From the NCBI RefSeq assembly GCF_001426665.1, contig NZ_LMEY01000001.1, positions 626,054-690,053 of the forward strand: DNA of 64,000 bases, read 5' to 3'. Source of the DNA: Rhizobium sp. Root1334. GTDB lineage: Bacteria > Pseudomonadota > Alphaproteobacteria > Rhizobiales > Rhizobiaceae. Shown in pieces: positions 1 to 8,535 of this stretch; within the stretch, counting starts at the first letter, position 1; each line of letters opens with the position of its first letter. The notes below the pieces were generated by a model. That model did no database searches. It had not been told where the DNA came from and saw nothing but the letters and a program-made list of their open reading frames with translations. A program made the translations under genes and the position numbers.

Positions 1-276
1 GGCGGCATCGACAATCCGCTCGGCGCACGCGCGCTCTATCTGTACAAGGGCAAGAACGATTCCGGCTTCCGTATCCACGGCACCAACCAGCCCTGGACGA
101 TCGGCCTCAACATGTCGTCCGGCTGCATCCGCATGATGAACAAGGACGTCGAGCATCTGTACGAACGCGCTTCGATCGGCACCAAGGTGATCGTCATCGG
201 CCCCGGCAACAAGCAGGGCAACGTGTCCTACAATGACCGCGGCGTCGATATCCTGCGGACGATCTTTGGCGGCTGA
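1..276 (+). CDS. L,D-transpeptidase (YkuD family), C-terminal part
   Basis: The 91 C-terminal residues of a protein whose start lies before the window. They contain the YkuD catalytic signature: HGTN at about residues 25-28 and SSGCIRM at about residues 40-46, with the nucleophilic cysteine inside it. The family cross-links peptidoglycan stem peptides (3-3 links) or attaches proteins to them in the periplasm. The protein ends about 50 residues after the active site, which is usual for the family. The N-terminal part, and so any signal peptide, cannot be judged. The family call is firm, but the exact paralogue is not known. Confidence 0.9.
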   Translation, partial: GGIDNPLGARALYLYKGKNDSGFRIHGTNQPWTIGLNMSSGCIRMMNKDVEHLYERASIGTKVIVIGPGNKQGNVSYNDRGVDILRTIFGG

Positions 277-285
277 GGGTCACCG

Positions 286-430
286 CAGCCTCCCTCTTCT
301 CCCCAGCGGGGAGAAGTGCCGAGCGTAGCGAGGCGATGAGGGGGATGCTTCGGTAAATTCGGAGCCTACCGCCCCCTCATCCGGCCCTTCGCTCCCCCTT
401 CTCCCCGCTGGGGAGAAGGGGGAGCGATAG
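286..430. repeat. palindromic intergenic repeat (RIME-like) after the L,D-transpeptidase gene
   Basis: The stretch holds two near-identical hairpins, each with arms CTTCTCCCC and GGGGAGAAG and a 3-base loop (296-316 and 398-418). A third pair, GATGAGGGGG (335-344) and CCCCCTCATC (372-381), is nested between them. This composition and symmetry are typical of short palindromic repeats scattered between genes in Rhizobiaceae (RIME-type). It lies between two convergent genes and may end transcription from both. Family membership is inferred from form, not from a database match. Confidence 0.75.
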
Positions 431-437
431 GCTACCC

Positions 438-1745
438 TCAAGGGGAGGGTAAAATGCCCGCCGGCTTTTCGCCGCCATAGGCCCAATCCAGCAGTTCCAC
501 CGTGTGCAGGATCGGCATGTCAGTGCCGGTGGCGATCTGGGTGATGCAGCCGATATTGCCGGTGGCGATGATGTCGGCCTTGGTCGCCTCGATATTCTTC
601 ACTTTTCGCGCCTTCAGTGTCGCTGAAATATCCGGCTGCAGGATATTGTAGGTGCCGGCCGAGCCGCAACAGAGATGACCCTCGGCCGGATCGCGCACGG
701 TGAAGCCGGCATTCTTCAACAGAATCTTCGGTGCCATGGTGATCTTCTGGCCGTGCTGCATCGAGCAGGCGGAATGATAGGCGACGATGATCGCCTTCGG
801 TTCCTGCCGCGGCAGGTCGAGCGTCGCCAGATATTCGGTAATGTCCTTGGCCAGCGCCGAGACACGCGCCGCCTTTTCCGCATAGGCCGGATCAAGCCGC
901 AGCATATGGCCATAATCCTTAATGGTGGTGCCACAGCCGGACGCGGTGATGATGATGGCATCAAGCCCGCCCGCATCTGCGGCCTTGACCCAGACATCGA
1001 CATTGCGGCGGGCGGCGGCAAGCGCCTGTTCCTCGCGGCCCATATGATGCACCAGCGCACCGCAGCAACCCTCGCCTTGCGGCACCACGACCTCGACGCC
1101 GAGCCGTGTCAACAGGCGGATGGTCGCCTCGTTGATCCCGGGTTTCAGCACCGGCTGGGCGCAGCCGGTGAGAATGGCGACACGGCCGCGTTTCTCCGTT
1201 TGGGCAGGGCGAATACCGGGCGTGGAAGCTGAGGATGCCGGGGCGATGCCTGCAGGCGCCAGATCCAGCATGATGCCGAAGCTTTTCAGAAACGGCACAC
1301 GCTTCATTGCCGCCGCAAGTGGCTGGCCAAGCCGGGCTGCTTTCAGCGCGAGCCGGAACCGCCCGGGATAGGGCAAGACTGCCGCCAGCACGTTGCGCAC
1401 CAGCCGATCCTTCAAGGGGCGCTTGTAAGTCTGCTCAATATGAATACGGGCATGATCGACTAGGTGCATGTAGTTGACGCCGGACGGACAGGTGGTCATG
1501 CAGGCAAGGCAGGATAGGCAGCGGTCGATATGGGTGACCACTTCCTCATCGGCCGGACGGCCGTTTTCCAGCATGTCCTTGATCAGATAAATCCGGCCGC
1601 GCGGACTGTCGAGCTCGTTGCCGAGCGTCACATAGGTCGGACAGGTGGCGGTGCAGAAGCCGCAATGCACGCACTTTCGCAGGATCCCCTCGGATTCGGC
1701 AACATGCGGATCGGTGAGCTGTTCGGGGGTGAAATTGGTCTGCAT
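438..1745 (-). CDS. glcF: glycolate oxidase iron-sulfur subunit GlcF
   Basis: A 435-residue protein that is the electron-transfer subunit of membrane-associated glycolate oxidase (glycolate to glyoxylate). Two 4Fe-4S motifs are visible near the N-terminus, CVHCGFCTATCP and CLSCLACMTTCP. Two cysteine-rich CCG domains follow in the C-terminal half (GCCGALVHHMG and LCCGSAGTYN). The start is the ATG giving MQTNFTPEQL. The frame stays open for 78 more codons upstream, but that part is translated palindromic repeat and is not credible coding sequence. It is the last gene of glcDEF, separated from glcE by 193 bases occupied by the repeat, whereas glcD and glcE overlap. Confidence 0.93.
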   Translation of the reverse strand: MQTNFTPEQLTDPHVAESEGILRKCVHCGFCTATCPTYVTLGNELDSPRGRIYLIKDMLENGRPADEEVVTHIDRCLSCLACMTTCPSGVNYMHLVDHARIHIEQTYKRPLKDRLVRNVLAAVLPYPGRFRLALKAARLGQPLAAAMKRVPFLKSFGIMLDLAPAGIAPASSASTPGIRPAQTEKRGRVAILTGCAQPVLKPGINEATIRLLTRLGVEVVVPQGEGCCGALVHHMGREEQALAAARRNVDVWVKAADAGGLDAIIITASGCGTTIKDYGHMLRLDPAYAEKAARVSALAKDITEYLATLDLPRQEPKAIIVAYHSACSMQHGQKITMAPKILLKNAGFTVRDPAEGHLCCGSAGTYNILQPDISATLKARKVKNIEATKADIIATGNIGCITQIATGTDMPILHTVELLDWAYGGEKPAGILPSP

Positions 1746-1774
1746 CAGGCGCGATGCTCCGAGTGTGCCGAGGC

Positions 1775-1925
1775 AAGTCCCCCTCTGTCCCTTCGGGACA
1801 TCTCCCCCACAAGGGGGGAGATTGACGGCAAGCTTTGTGCCCGCCCTACGGAGAAACCGGCGTGGGAAAAGAATGATCTCCCCCCTTGTGGGGGAGATGT
1901 CACGCAGTGACAGAGGGGGGGAAGC
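1775..1925. repeat. palindromic repeat (RIME-like) inside the glc operon
   Basis: The outer arms are CCCCCTCTGTC (1779-1789) and GACAGAGGGGG (1909-1919). Inside are TGTCCC-TTC-GGGACA, and two hairpins built from ATCTCCCCC and GGGGGAGAT separated by ACAAG- or CTTGT-type loops. The whole element fills the glcE-glcF gap. It is related in form, but not identical, to the repeat downstream of glcF. In RNA it would fold strongly and could stabilise glcDE mRNA or lower glcF expression; that effect is inference. Confidence 0.8.
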
Positions 1926-1938
1926 TGCATACTCATCA

Positions 1939-3141
1939 TCACCCCATCTTCCCCGGGTTGAATATTCCCTTGGGATCAAATTTTTCCTTCAACCGCACCG
2001 ACAGCGCTGCAACGGGAGCAGGTTCCGGCTCGAAGGCCGGAGTGGCCGCGCGAACCGCATCCGAGGCGCGCACCAGTGTCGCATGACCGCCGCCGATACC
2101 CTTGATGAAGCGGCGCAGCATCTCTGACTCCGCGTCGGCCTCCATGCGCAACCAGACAAGGCCGCCCTGCCAGTCATAAAATGCATCGACACCGGTTTGC
2201 AGCCGCAGAGCTGCGACCAGCTGGTGGCCGGCGGTTGGCGCCACCGAGACGCGCCAGAGCGGTTTTTGCGTACCGTCAGCATAGGGTTTGACATCCCGGA
2301 TATCCCGCCACAGCTTTTCCGTCGCCTCGTGGTCGAGCACCGTTGCGGGCGCGACCTGGGCGAAGGCAGCTTTCAGCTTTTCCGCCCGGACAGCGACCGA
2401 GGCCGGTAGCCCCTCAAGGCGCAGGACCGTTGCCGCGCCCTCCGGGTGACTGGTGCCGACAAAGCGGTACCGCACGCTCTCCGTCAGATGGGCGGCACCG
2501 GATACTTCGACCGGCATCGCCAGCGCATGCGCCATGGCGGCGGCAGCCTGCGCATCGTCGAGACCAAAAGCCACGATCGTGGCCGCAGCGGGCGGCAGGG
2601 GCAGGACCTTGAACGTGACTTCGGTCAGAAGCCCCAGCGTGCCGTGCGAGCCGCAGAGCAGCTTGACCAGATCGAGCCCGGTGACATTTTTCATCACCCG
2701 GCCGCCGGATTTGATCGCCTCGCCCGAACCGTTGATGAAACGGATGCCAAGCAGATGATCGCGCGCGGCACCGGCCGTGATGCGGCGCGGGCCGGAGACA
2801 TTGGCGGCAAACACACCGCCGATGGTCGGCTCGCCGCTGGTGCCCATGACGCCGCGATGATCCATCGGCTCGAACGCCAGCATCTGGCGATTGCCGGCAA
2901 GTGCAGCCTCGATCTCCCGCATAGGTGTTCCCGCCCTGGCGCTCATCGTCATCTCGGCGGGATTGTAGCTGAGGATGCCAGACAGTCTTCGCGTCGAGAG
3001 GCCCCTCTCTGCGCGGACGCTATTTCCAAGGCCCGAACGGGTGCCGCCTCCGGTTATTGCCAGCGGCACTGCATGTGCGGCGGCCTGCCGGATGATATCG
3101 GCGGCTTCCGCTTCTGATGTCGGCTCGAAATTCATGCTCAT
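1939..3141 (-). CDS. glcE: glycolate oxidase FAD-binding subunit GlcE
   Basis: A 400-residue protein of the FAD-binding type 4 (PCMH) family. The N-terminal half carries a flavin-binding region (GGGTRSGLG near residue 28, and PTIGGVFAANVSGPRR near residue 105). The length matches GlcE. The start ATG overlaps the glcD stop codon in an ATGA arrangement, with a GGAAGGA ribosome binding site upstream; a second ATG two codons later is also possible. An upstream extension would run into glcD. GlcE works with GlcD and GlcF to oxidise glycolate and pass electrons to the respiratory chain. Confidence 0.92.
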   Translation of the reverse strand: MSMNFEPTSEAEAADIIRQAAAHAVPLAITGGGTRSGLGNSVRAERGLSTRRLSGILSYNPAEMTMSARAGTPMREIEAALAGNRQMLAFEPMDHRGVMGTSGEPTIGGVFAANVSGPRRITAGAARDHLLGIRFINGSGEAIKSGGRVMKNVTGLDLVKLLCGSHGTLGLLTEVTFKVLPLPPAAATIVAFGLDDAQAAAAMAHALAMPVEVSGAAHLTESVRYRFVGTSHPEGAATVLRLEGLPASVAVRAEKLKAAFAQVAPATVLDHEATEKLWRDIRDVKPYADGTQKPLWRVSVAPTAGHQLVAALRLQTGVDAFYDWQGGLVWLRMEADAESEMLRRFIKGIGGGHATLVRASDAVRAATPAFEPEPAPVAALSVRLKEKFDPKGIFNPGKMG

Positions 3142-4577
3142 GCGGCCGGGCGTCCTTCCAGCGGAAAGACCTTTGAAGGGTTCATGATCCATTGCGGATC
3201 GAAGGCGGCGCGCGCCGCCATCTGCTGGTTGAGATCGACTTGTTCGAACTGGTGCAGCATCAGGTCACGTTTCTCGATGCCGACGCCATGTTCGCCGGTC
3301 AGGCAACCGCCAGCGTCAACGCAGAGCTTCAGAATGTCATTGCCCGCCGCTTCGGCGCGTGCGGCGTCTTCCGGATCGTTGATGTTGTAGAGGATCAGCG
3401 GGTGCATGTTGCCGTCACCGGCGTGGAAGACGTTGGCGACGCGCAGGCCATAGCTGTCGATGATCTCACTCGTCTTCTTCAGGACATAGGACAGCTGCCC
3501 AAGCGGCACCGTGCCATCCATGCAGATATAATCGGCGATGCGGCCGGTGGCGCCGAAGGCGGATTTGCGGCCTTTCCAGATCAGCGCCGCTTGCGCCGCC
3601 GACTGGCTTTCGCGGATGGTGGCGACGCCATGGCGGCGGGCGATCGCGATGATGCTCGCCAGCATCGCCTCCATCTCGGCTTCCGATCCCTCGACCTCGA
3701 CGATCAAAAGAGCCTCGACATCCATCGGATAACCTGCCTGCGCGAACGCCTCGCAGATGCCGATCGCCGGCTTGTCCATGAATTCGATGGCAACCGGGAT
3801 GATACCGGAACCGATGACTTCGGCAACGCACGACCCTGCCTCTTCCGACGACATGAAGCCGAACAGAACCGGCCGCGACCCTTCCGGCTTGGCCAGCAGC
3901 CGCACGGTCGCCTCGGTGACGATACCGAGCTGGCCTTCCGAGCCACAGACCAGGCCGAGCAGGTCATAACCCGGCGCATCCAGCGCCTTGCCGCCAAGCT
4001 CGATCACCGTGCCATCGAAGAGGACCATCTTGACGCCGAGCAGATTGTTGGTGGTGACGCCATATTTCAGGCAATGGGCGCCGCCGGAATTCATTCCGAT
4101 ATTGCCGCCGATGGTGCAGGCAAGCTGCGAGCTCGGGTCCGGCGCATAGAAAAACCCGTCAGCGGAGACCGCTTCGGAAATATTGATATTGGTGACGCCC
4201 GCCTGCACTGTCGCGGTGCGGTTGGCAAAATCGACATCGAGGATGCGCGACATCTTCGAAAGGCCGATCACCACCGCGTCGGATTGCGGAATGGCGCCGC
4301 CCGACAGCGAGGTGCCCGCCCCGCGCGGCACGACGGGAATGCCGTAGCGGCTGCAATATTTCAGAACGGCCGCCACCTGCGCAGTGGTTTCCGGCAGCGC
4401 GACGGCCAGCGGCACCTGGCGATAGGCGATAAAGGCGTCCGTCTCAAACGGAACCAGTCCACGTTTTTCACTGATCAGACAACCGGGTGGCAGTATATCA
4501 GCCAGATCCTCGACGATCTGTTGGCGGCGTGCAAGCACGGATGGTTTCGGCTCCAGAAAGGCAATCGTTTCCGGCAT
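3138..4577 (-). CDS. glcD: glycolate oxidase catalytic FAD subunit GlcD
   Basis: A 479-residue flavoprotein of the FAD-binding type 4 / FAD-oxidase C family. The flavin-binding segment includes VVPRGAGTSLSGG (about residues 82-94) and CTIGGNIGMNSGG (about residues 153-165). The C-terminal half carries the metal/substrate motif HAGDGNMHP and GEHGVGIEK. A D-lactate dehydrogenase of the same family is the alternative, but the glcE and glcF neighbours favour glycolate oxidase. The ATG start has a GGGAGG ribosome binding site about 6 bases upstream. It is the first gene of the operon and is divergent from a LysR regulator. Confidence 0.93.
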   Translation of the reverse strand: MPETIAFLEPKPSVLARRQQIVEDLADILPPGCLISEKRGLVPFETDAFIAYRQVPLAVALPETTAQVAAVLKYCSRYGIPVVPRGAGTSLSGGAIPQSDAVVIGLSKMSRILDVDFANRTATVQAGVTNINISEAVSADGFFYAPDPSSQLACTIGGNIGMNSGGAHCLKYGVTTNNLLGVKMVLFDGTVIELGGKALDAPGYDLLGLVCGSEGQLGIVTEATVRLLAKPEGSRPVLFGFMSSEEAGSCVAEVIGSGIIPVAIEFMDKPAIGICEAFAQAGYPMDVEALLIVEVEGSEAEMEAMLASIIAIARRHGVATIRESQSAAQAALIWKGRKSAFGATGRIADYICMDGTVPLGQLSYVLKKTSEIIDSYGLRVANVFHAGDGNMHPLILYNINDPEDAARAEAAGNDILKLCVDAGGCLTGEHGVGIEKRDLMLHQFEQVDLNQQMAARAAFDPQWIMNPSKVFPLEGRPAA

Positions 4578-4611
4578 ATCGGCCTCCCGGCATAGTCACG
4601 CTGCGCATGAT

Positions 4612-4630
4612 TGGTATTTTTTCTTTACCA
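4612..4630. promoter_or_regulatory. inverted repeat between glcD and the LysR gene (candidate operator)
   Basis: TGGTA and TACCA are separated by nine mostly T bases within the 116-base divergent gap. Position and symmetry suit binding of the neighbouring LysR regulator. The site assignment is inference. Confidence 0.45.
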
Positions 4631-4693
4631 CTTTCATGACGACGCAGCAAATGCTAATCAGTTTTTCTGTTTTCGAAACAATGGTCAAGATTG

Positions 4694-5590
4694 ATGACAA
4701 ATCTGGGCGATCTTGAGGTGTTCACGCGTGTCGTATCCACCGGCAGTATGTCGGCGGCGGGGCGGACATTGGGGTTTTCCCCAGCTGTTATTTCCAAACG
4801 CATCAAGCGGCTGGAAGACCGGCTCGGAACGCGGCTCTTCCAGCGTACCACACGGCAGATATCGCTGACCGAAGCCGGACAGGGTTTTTATGACCGCGTG
4901 CTCGGGATCATGGCCGGGATCGAGGAAGCCGAGGCCTTTGCTTCCGGCCGCTCCGGCCAACCGCAAGGCACGCTGCGCATCACCGCCCCCACCTCCTTCG
5001 GCCGCATGCATGTCGCGCCGCATCTCGCCCGTTTCATCGAGGCCCATCCCGATCTCATTGTGAATATCGTGCTGTCGGATGAGTTCACCGACATCGTCGC
5101 CGAGAGTTTCGACCTTGCCATCCGCATCGGCGAACTCAGCGATTCGACACTGGTGGCGCGCAAGCTGGTGCCGGTAAGGCGTATCCTCTGCGCCTCACCG
5201 GCCTACATCGCACGCTACGGCACGCCGGAGACCATCGACGATCTCGGCGACCACATCTGCCTGCGCCAGCACAATCACGACACCTGGAAGCTGGAAAGCG
5301 AGGCGGGCTCGATGAGCTACAAGCCACAAGGCAGACTAATCACCAATTCTTCCGAAGTGGTGCGCGAAGCGGTGCTGTCCGGCGCGGGCATCGCGCTCCG
5401 GTCCACCTGGGATGTCGGCAGCGACCTGAAATCGGGAAAGCTCTTGCAGGTGCTGCCCGCCTGGGAGGGCTCCCGCAATCTGTTCGTCTCGGCGCTCTAT
5501 CCCAGCCGCCAGTTCCTGCCCGCCAAAGTACGGCTGTTCATCGATTACCTCGCCGGGCTCTACGGGCCGGATCCCTACTGGGAACGGTAG
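4694..5590 (+). CDS. LysR-family transcriptional regulator, divergent from glcDEF
   Basis: A 298-residue regulator with an N-terminal winged helix-turn-helix (FTRVVSTGSMSAAGRTLGFS, residues about 9-28) and a C-terminal substrate-binding-type effector domain. A TTG lies directly before the chosen ATG; the ATG (MTNLGDLEVF) is preferred. The divergent placement opposite glcD suggests it controls the glycolate operon, but the effector cannot be read from sequence. The 3' end overlaps the convergent gene on the minus strand by 16 bases. Confidence 0.88.
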   Translation: MTNLGDLEVFTRVVSTGSMSAAGRTLGFSPAVISKRIKRLEDRLGTRLFQRTTRQISLTEAGQGFYDRVLGIMAGIEEAEAFASGRSGQPQGTLRITAPTSFGRMHVAPHLARFIEAHPDLIVNIVLSDEFTDIVAESFDLAIRIGELSDSTLVARKLVPVRRILCASPAYIARYGTPETIDDLGDHICLRQHNHDTWKLESEAGSMSYKPQGRLITNSSEVVREAVLSGAGIALRSTWDVGSDLKSGKLLQVLPAWEGSRNLFVSALYPSRQFLPAKVRLFIDYLAGLYGPDPYWER

Positions 5591-7026
5591 GTTTCCGGCG
5601 GGATACGGTCCCAGAAACCGTGGCGGCGGATATGCTGCCTGCGCAGATCCGCGACATAATCGGCGTGGGACACCAGGCCGTCATTGCCGTGGGGGCGTTT
5701 TGCCAGGGCTGACAGCCGTGCGAGATAATCGGCACCATACCCATAGGCCTCTGACAGGCCCCGGCCGATGATACGGTCCAGAAGCGCACGGTAAAGTGCG
5801 GTTGCCGCCGCCGGATAATCGGCGGCTTCGAACGCTTCGGCGGCAGGCAAAAGAAACTCGTAGAACTCACCCTCCCAGACGCCCCAGCGGGCAACGACAT
5901 AGCGGGCAGCCAGATCGAGCCTTGGCCAGACAAGATAGAAGCGCAGCACGGCATGCGGTTCGCGGTGCTGCTCGGCAAAGGCGAAAGCCTTGTCCAGCGC
6001 TTCGAATTCTTCGAAATCACCGGCCTTGGCAATATATTCGCGCAACATCTCCGCATCGAGCCCCTGCTCGAAAATCTTCCAGCGTATGGCCTGCGATGCC
6101 GTGCGGTCCTTGAGACCGTCGAGGATCGCAGCCTCGAGCCGGTCCCTGTCAGACAGCGCCTTTACATCGCCGCTCAGAACTTCGGCACGGCGGACAAAGC
6201 CGACACGCGATTTACGGGGCTTCCGGACCCAGATCAAAGCCTCCGCGTGACGGCCAGCGGCGTGCAACCGCTCGGCAATAGCGACCGGCTCGCGCAGCGA
6301 GTCCGGCAGGCTTTCCTCGATCGCGATATACGCATCGAGATCGCCGCGCGCATCGGCAATGGCCCGGCGCACGTAAACGATCGCAGGAAGCAGCGTGGTA
6401 CCGGCGGGGATCTTCATCGCTGCTGCCAGCGTTTCGTCCCAGGATTTCAGCACATCCGGCGAAAGCGCGGCCGCAATCCGCACGGCAAGCAAGGTTCTGA
6501 CGCCGTGATAATCCATGATCGGCAAACCCGGCGTGATCAATGCGGGTATGCGCGCCTGCTGATCCGTAGGCACGGTCAGTGCCAGACGGCCAGCGGCTTC
6601 GCAGGCCTGAACATAAAGCCCGGCAATGCGGCCGCTGGAATCGTTGACGCGGTCCGAGATGCCCTCATAACCGAAGACGAAGCGGATCAGCCTTTCCAGC
6701 GCCATGCCCGGATCGACGGCACCGAATTCCTTGATGATGCTGGCGGAGATGCTGTCGAGGTCGTTGCCGAAGGCACGCTCCTTCTGCCAGCGGATACGGG
6801 TCTGCGACTTTTCGAGTGCATTCAGGCGGCTGTCGATCAGCTTGGCCACATTGGCAGCACCGGCCGCGCCGCCGATGCCGGCCAGCGCAGCATTCAGCCG
6901 CTTCTTGAAAGAAGGATTGAGGGCTGCCTCATCCAGCGCGATCTCGATCAACCGCTCCAGCCCGAGCGCGGTCAGGCCGTCCCTATCGAGTTTTGCCTTT
7001 TTTGCTGCTTTTACAACTTTTGCCAT
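5575..7026 (-). CDS. hypothetical protein, DUF6880-like
   Basis: A 483-residue protein with a lysine-rich N-terminus (MAKVVKAAKKAK) followed by a long, mostly helical, alanine-rich sequence. It has no signal peptide or membrane segment. Repeated helical blocks such as LHAAGRHAEALIWVRKP and FEAADYPAAATALYRALL suggest TPR-like or superhelical packing. The layout resembles the rhizobial family annotated DUF6880, recalled rather than searched. The start is the ATG at MAKVV; the frame is open further upstream but would enter the neighbouring gene. A downstream partner of the DUF3422 gene, 37 bases apart, it is probably co-transcribed. Function unknown. Confidence 0.75.
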   Translation of the reverse strand: MAKVVKAAKKAKLDRDGLTALGLERLIEIALDEAALNPSFKKRLNAALAGIGGAAGAANVAKLIDSRLNALEKSQTRIRWQKERAFGNDLDSISASIIKEFGAVDPGMALERLIRFVFGYEGISDRVNDSSGRIAGLYVQACEAAGRLALTVPTDQQARIPALITPGLPIMDYHGVRTLLAVRIAAALSPDVLKSWDETLAAAMKIPAGTTLLPAIVYVRRAIADARGDLDAYIAIEESLPDSLREPVAIAERLHAAGRHAEALIWVRKPRKSRVGFVRRAEVLSGDVKALSDRDRLEAAILDGLKDRTASQAIRWKIFEQGLDAEMLREYIAKAGDFEEFEALDKAFAFAEQHREPHAVLRFYLVWPRLDLAARYVVARWGVWEGEFYEFLLPAAEAFEAADYPAAATALYRALLDRIIGRGLSEAYGYGADYLARLSALAKRPHGNDGLVSHADYVADLRRQHIRRHGFWDRIPPETYRSQ

Positions 7027-7063
7027 GGTCTTGCAGATCGATTCGTTTCGAATATCCCAAGAC

Positions 7064-8347
7064 TTAAAGGCTTTCGCGGTCCTCGTCTTCATGATGCTTG
7101 CGGATACGCCGCACGACAAACCATATGGCAAGCACCGCAACCGGAACGAAGAAGCCGGTCAGCACGCTGGATTTGACCGGAATGCCTTCACTTTCCACGG
7201 CCTTGGCGAGATAACCGAACAGGCCGACCACATAATAGGAAATCGCAGCAACCGAGAGCCCCTCGACCGTCTGCTGGAGACGAAGCTGCAGCTTGGCGCG
7301 GCGGTCCATCGAATTCAACAGCGCACTGTTTTGCCGTTCAAGCTCAACATCAACCCAGCTCCGAAGCAGTGCCGTGGCGCGGGTGAGCTTGCGCGACAGG
7401 TTGGCCTGGCGCTCCTCGACCGACTGGCACGTGCGCATGGCCGGGGCCAATCGCCGCTCCAGGAAGGTGCCGAGCGTTTCATAGCCTGGTACGCCGGTTT
7501 CGATCAGTGAACGGATGCGCTCCTGAACGATGCCGTAATAGGCGCGGCTGGCGCCGAAACGGTAGAGACTGAGGGCCGCCCCCGCCTCGAGCTCTGCTGC
7601 CAGCAGGGTGATTTCGGCCAGCATCTCGTCCGCCTTTTCGCGGGCGCTGGTACGCATGCGTTGGGTGACACCGGTAAGCCCATCCTCGATCCGGCGGATA
7701 TCCGGCGACAGCGACTGCGCCAGCGGCAGCCCGAGCATGGCAAGCGTACGATAGGTTTCGATGTCGAGCAGGCGCTGCACAAGCGCGCCGGTTCCAGCCT
7801 CCGTCATGCCCCGGTCTATGACGAGGATCTGCGTCAGGCCGTCGCCATTCTGGCGAAAGTCCGTCAGCACCACCGACTGGCCATTCTTGATATCGCTGTA
7901 ACAGAGGCTGGTGGGGTCGAACGCAGACATTGCGGCGCGGGTTTCCTCCGTATCCGGCCGGATTTCCAGACGGATACCGGAGATCAGCGTTCCCGGCGGC
8001 GAAAAGCCATCGCCGAAAGGATGGGTGGTAACGTCGCCGCCAAACTGATCGGGAATGACGCCATCCCAGAAATAGGTCGAAAATTCGGTATGGCGCTCCC
8101 AGCGTAGCGTGCCCTGCCCCCAGGAGATCGCATGATGGCTGGCCTCGCGGCTGGGCGGCGAGACGCCGCGCGCGCGTGACAGCTCAGAGAGCACGGCATG
8201 ATCGACAGCCGCCCCGCCATCGGTCATGAAGGCAAGCTGGAAAATGACGCGCGGCGACGTCACCAGCGCATATGGACGCGCGTGAATCTCGCCCAGCGCC
8301 TGCGCGCGGGCCGGAGCCGACGGAAATGCAAAACTGCGTTTGGCCAT
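7064..8347 (-). CDS. DUF3422 membrane-anchored protein
   Basis: A 427-residue protein fitting the DUF3422 family (uncharacterised membrane-anchored proteins of alphaproteobacteria). The N-terminal part includes the typical EIHARPYALVTSPRVI stretch. The middle is helical and probably coiled (residues about 300-360). The C-terminus has two hydrophobic segments (about residues 360-380 and 393-412) and ends in a charged tail RRIRKHHEDEDRESL. The ATG at MAKRSFAF has a GAGGGG ribosome binding site at good spacing; an ATG a few codons earlier is possible. Function is unknown. The gene is divergent from the FCD-type GntR regulator. Confidence 0.85.
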   Translation of the reverse strand: MAKRSFAFPSAPARAQALGEIHARPYALVTSPRVIFQLAFMTDGGAAVDHAVLSELSRARGVSPPSREASHHAISWGQGTLRWERHTEFSTYFWDGVIPDQFGGDVTTHPFGDGFSPPGTLISGIRLEIRPDTEETRAAMSAFDPTSLCYSDIKNGQSVVLTDFRQNGDGLTQILVIDRGMTEAGTGALVQRLLDIETYRTLAMLGLPLAQSLSPDIRRIEDGLTGVTQRMRTSAREKADEMLAEITLLAAELEAGAALSLYRFGASRAYYGIVQERIRSLIETGVPGYETLGTFLERRLAPAMRTCQSVEERQANLSRKLTRATALLRSWVDVELERQNSALLNSMDRRAKLQLRLQQTVEGLSVAAISYYVVGLFGYLAKAVESEGIPVKSSVLTGFFVPVAVLAIWFVVRRIRKHHEDEDRESL

Positions 8348-8471
8348 GAAGCGTTTTCCCCTCTCACGCATCAATCAGCACTGTCTTATCAACAGGCCGG
8401 GCAAAAAGGAAAGGACGCTTTGACGCAGGCCCGGCTTTGTTTCGCTTAAGCGTGGGCAGGCCTGATCTGGA

Positions 8472-8498
8472 AAAGTGGCTAAAGAAATTGACCACTTT
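8472..8498. promoter_or_regulatory. dyad AAAGTGG-N13-CCACTTT upstream of the GntR regulator
   Basis: A perfect 7-base inverted repeat lies 38 bases before the GTG start of the GntR-family gene and within the divergent gap. This is a likely autoregulatory operator, although the long spacer is unlike the classic TGGT-N3-ACCA FadR site. The role is inference. Confidence 0.45.
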
Positions 8499-8535
8499 CG
8501 AGCCGGTGACTAAGTTGGCATCGAGGAGAGCCGCC

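Noticed and set aside
1746-1979. N-terminal extension of GlcF
   Set aside because: These codons are translated palindromic repeat; the family N-terminus fits the later ATG.
3192-4595. 467-codon open frame on the plus strand across glcD
   Set aside because: It runs antisense to glcD, whose protein has complete FAD-oxidase motifs; high GC content makes long shadow frames common.
5953-7176. 407-codon frame on the plus strand opposite the DUF6880-like gene
   Set aside because: It has no recognisable domain and shows the residue pattern of an antisense shadow; the minus strand reading has a good start and neighbour spacing.
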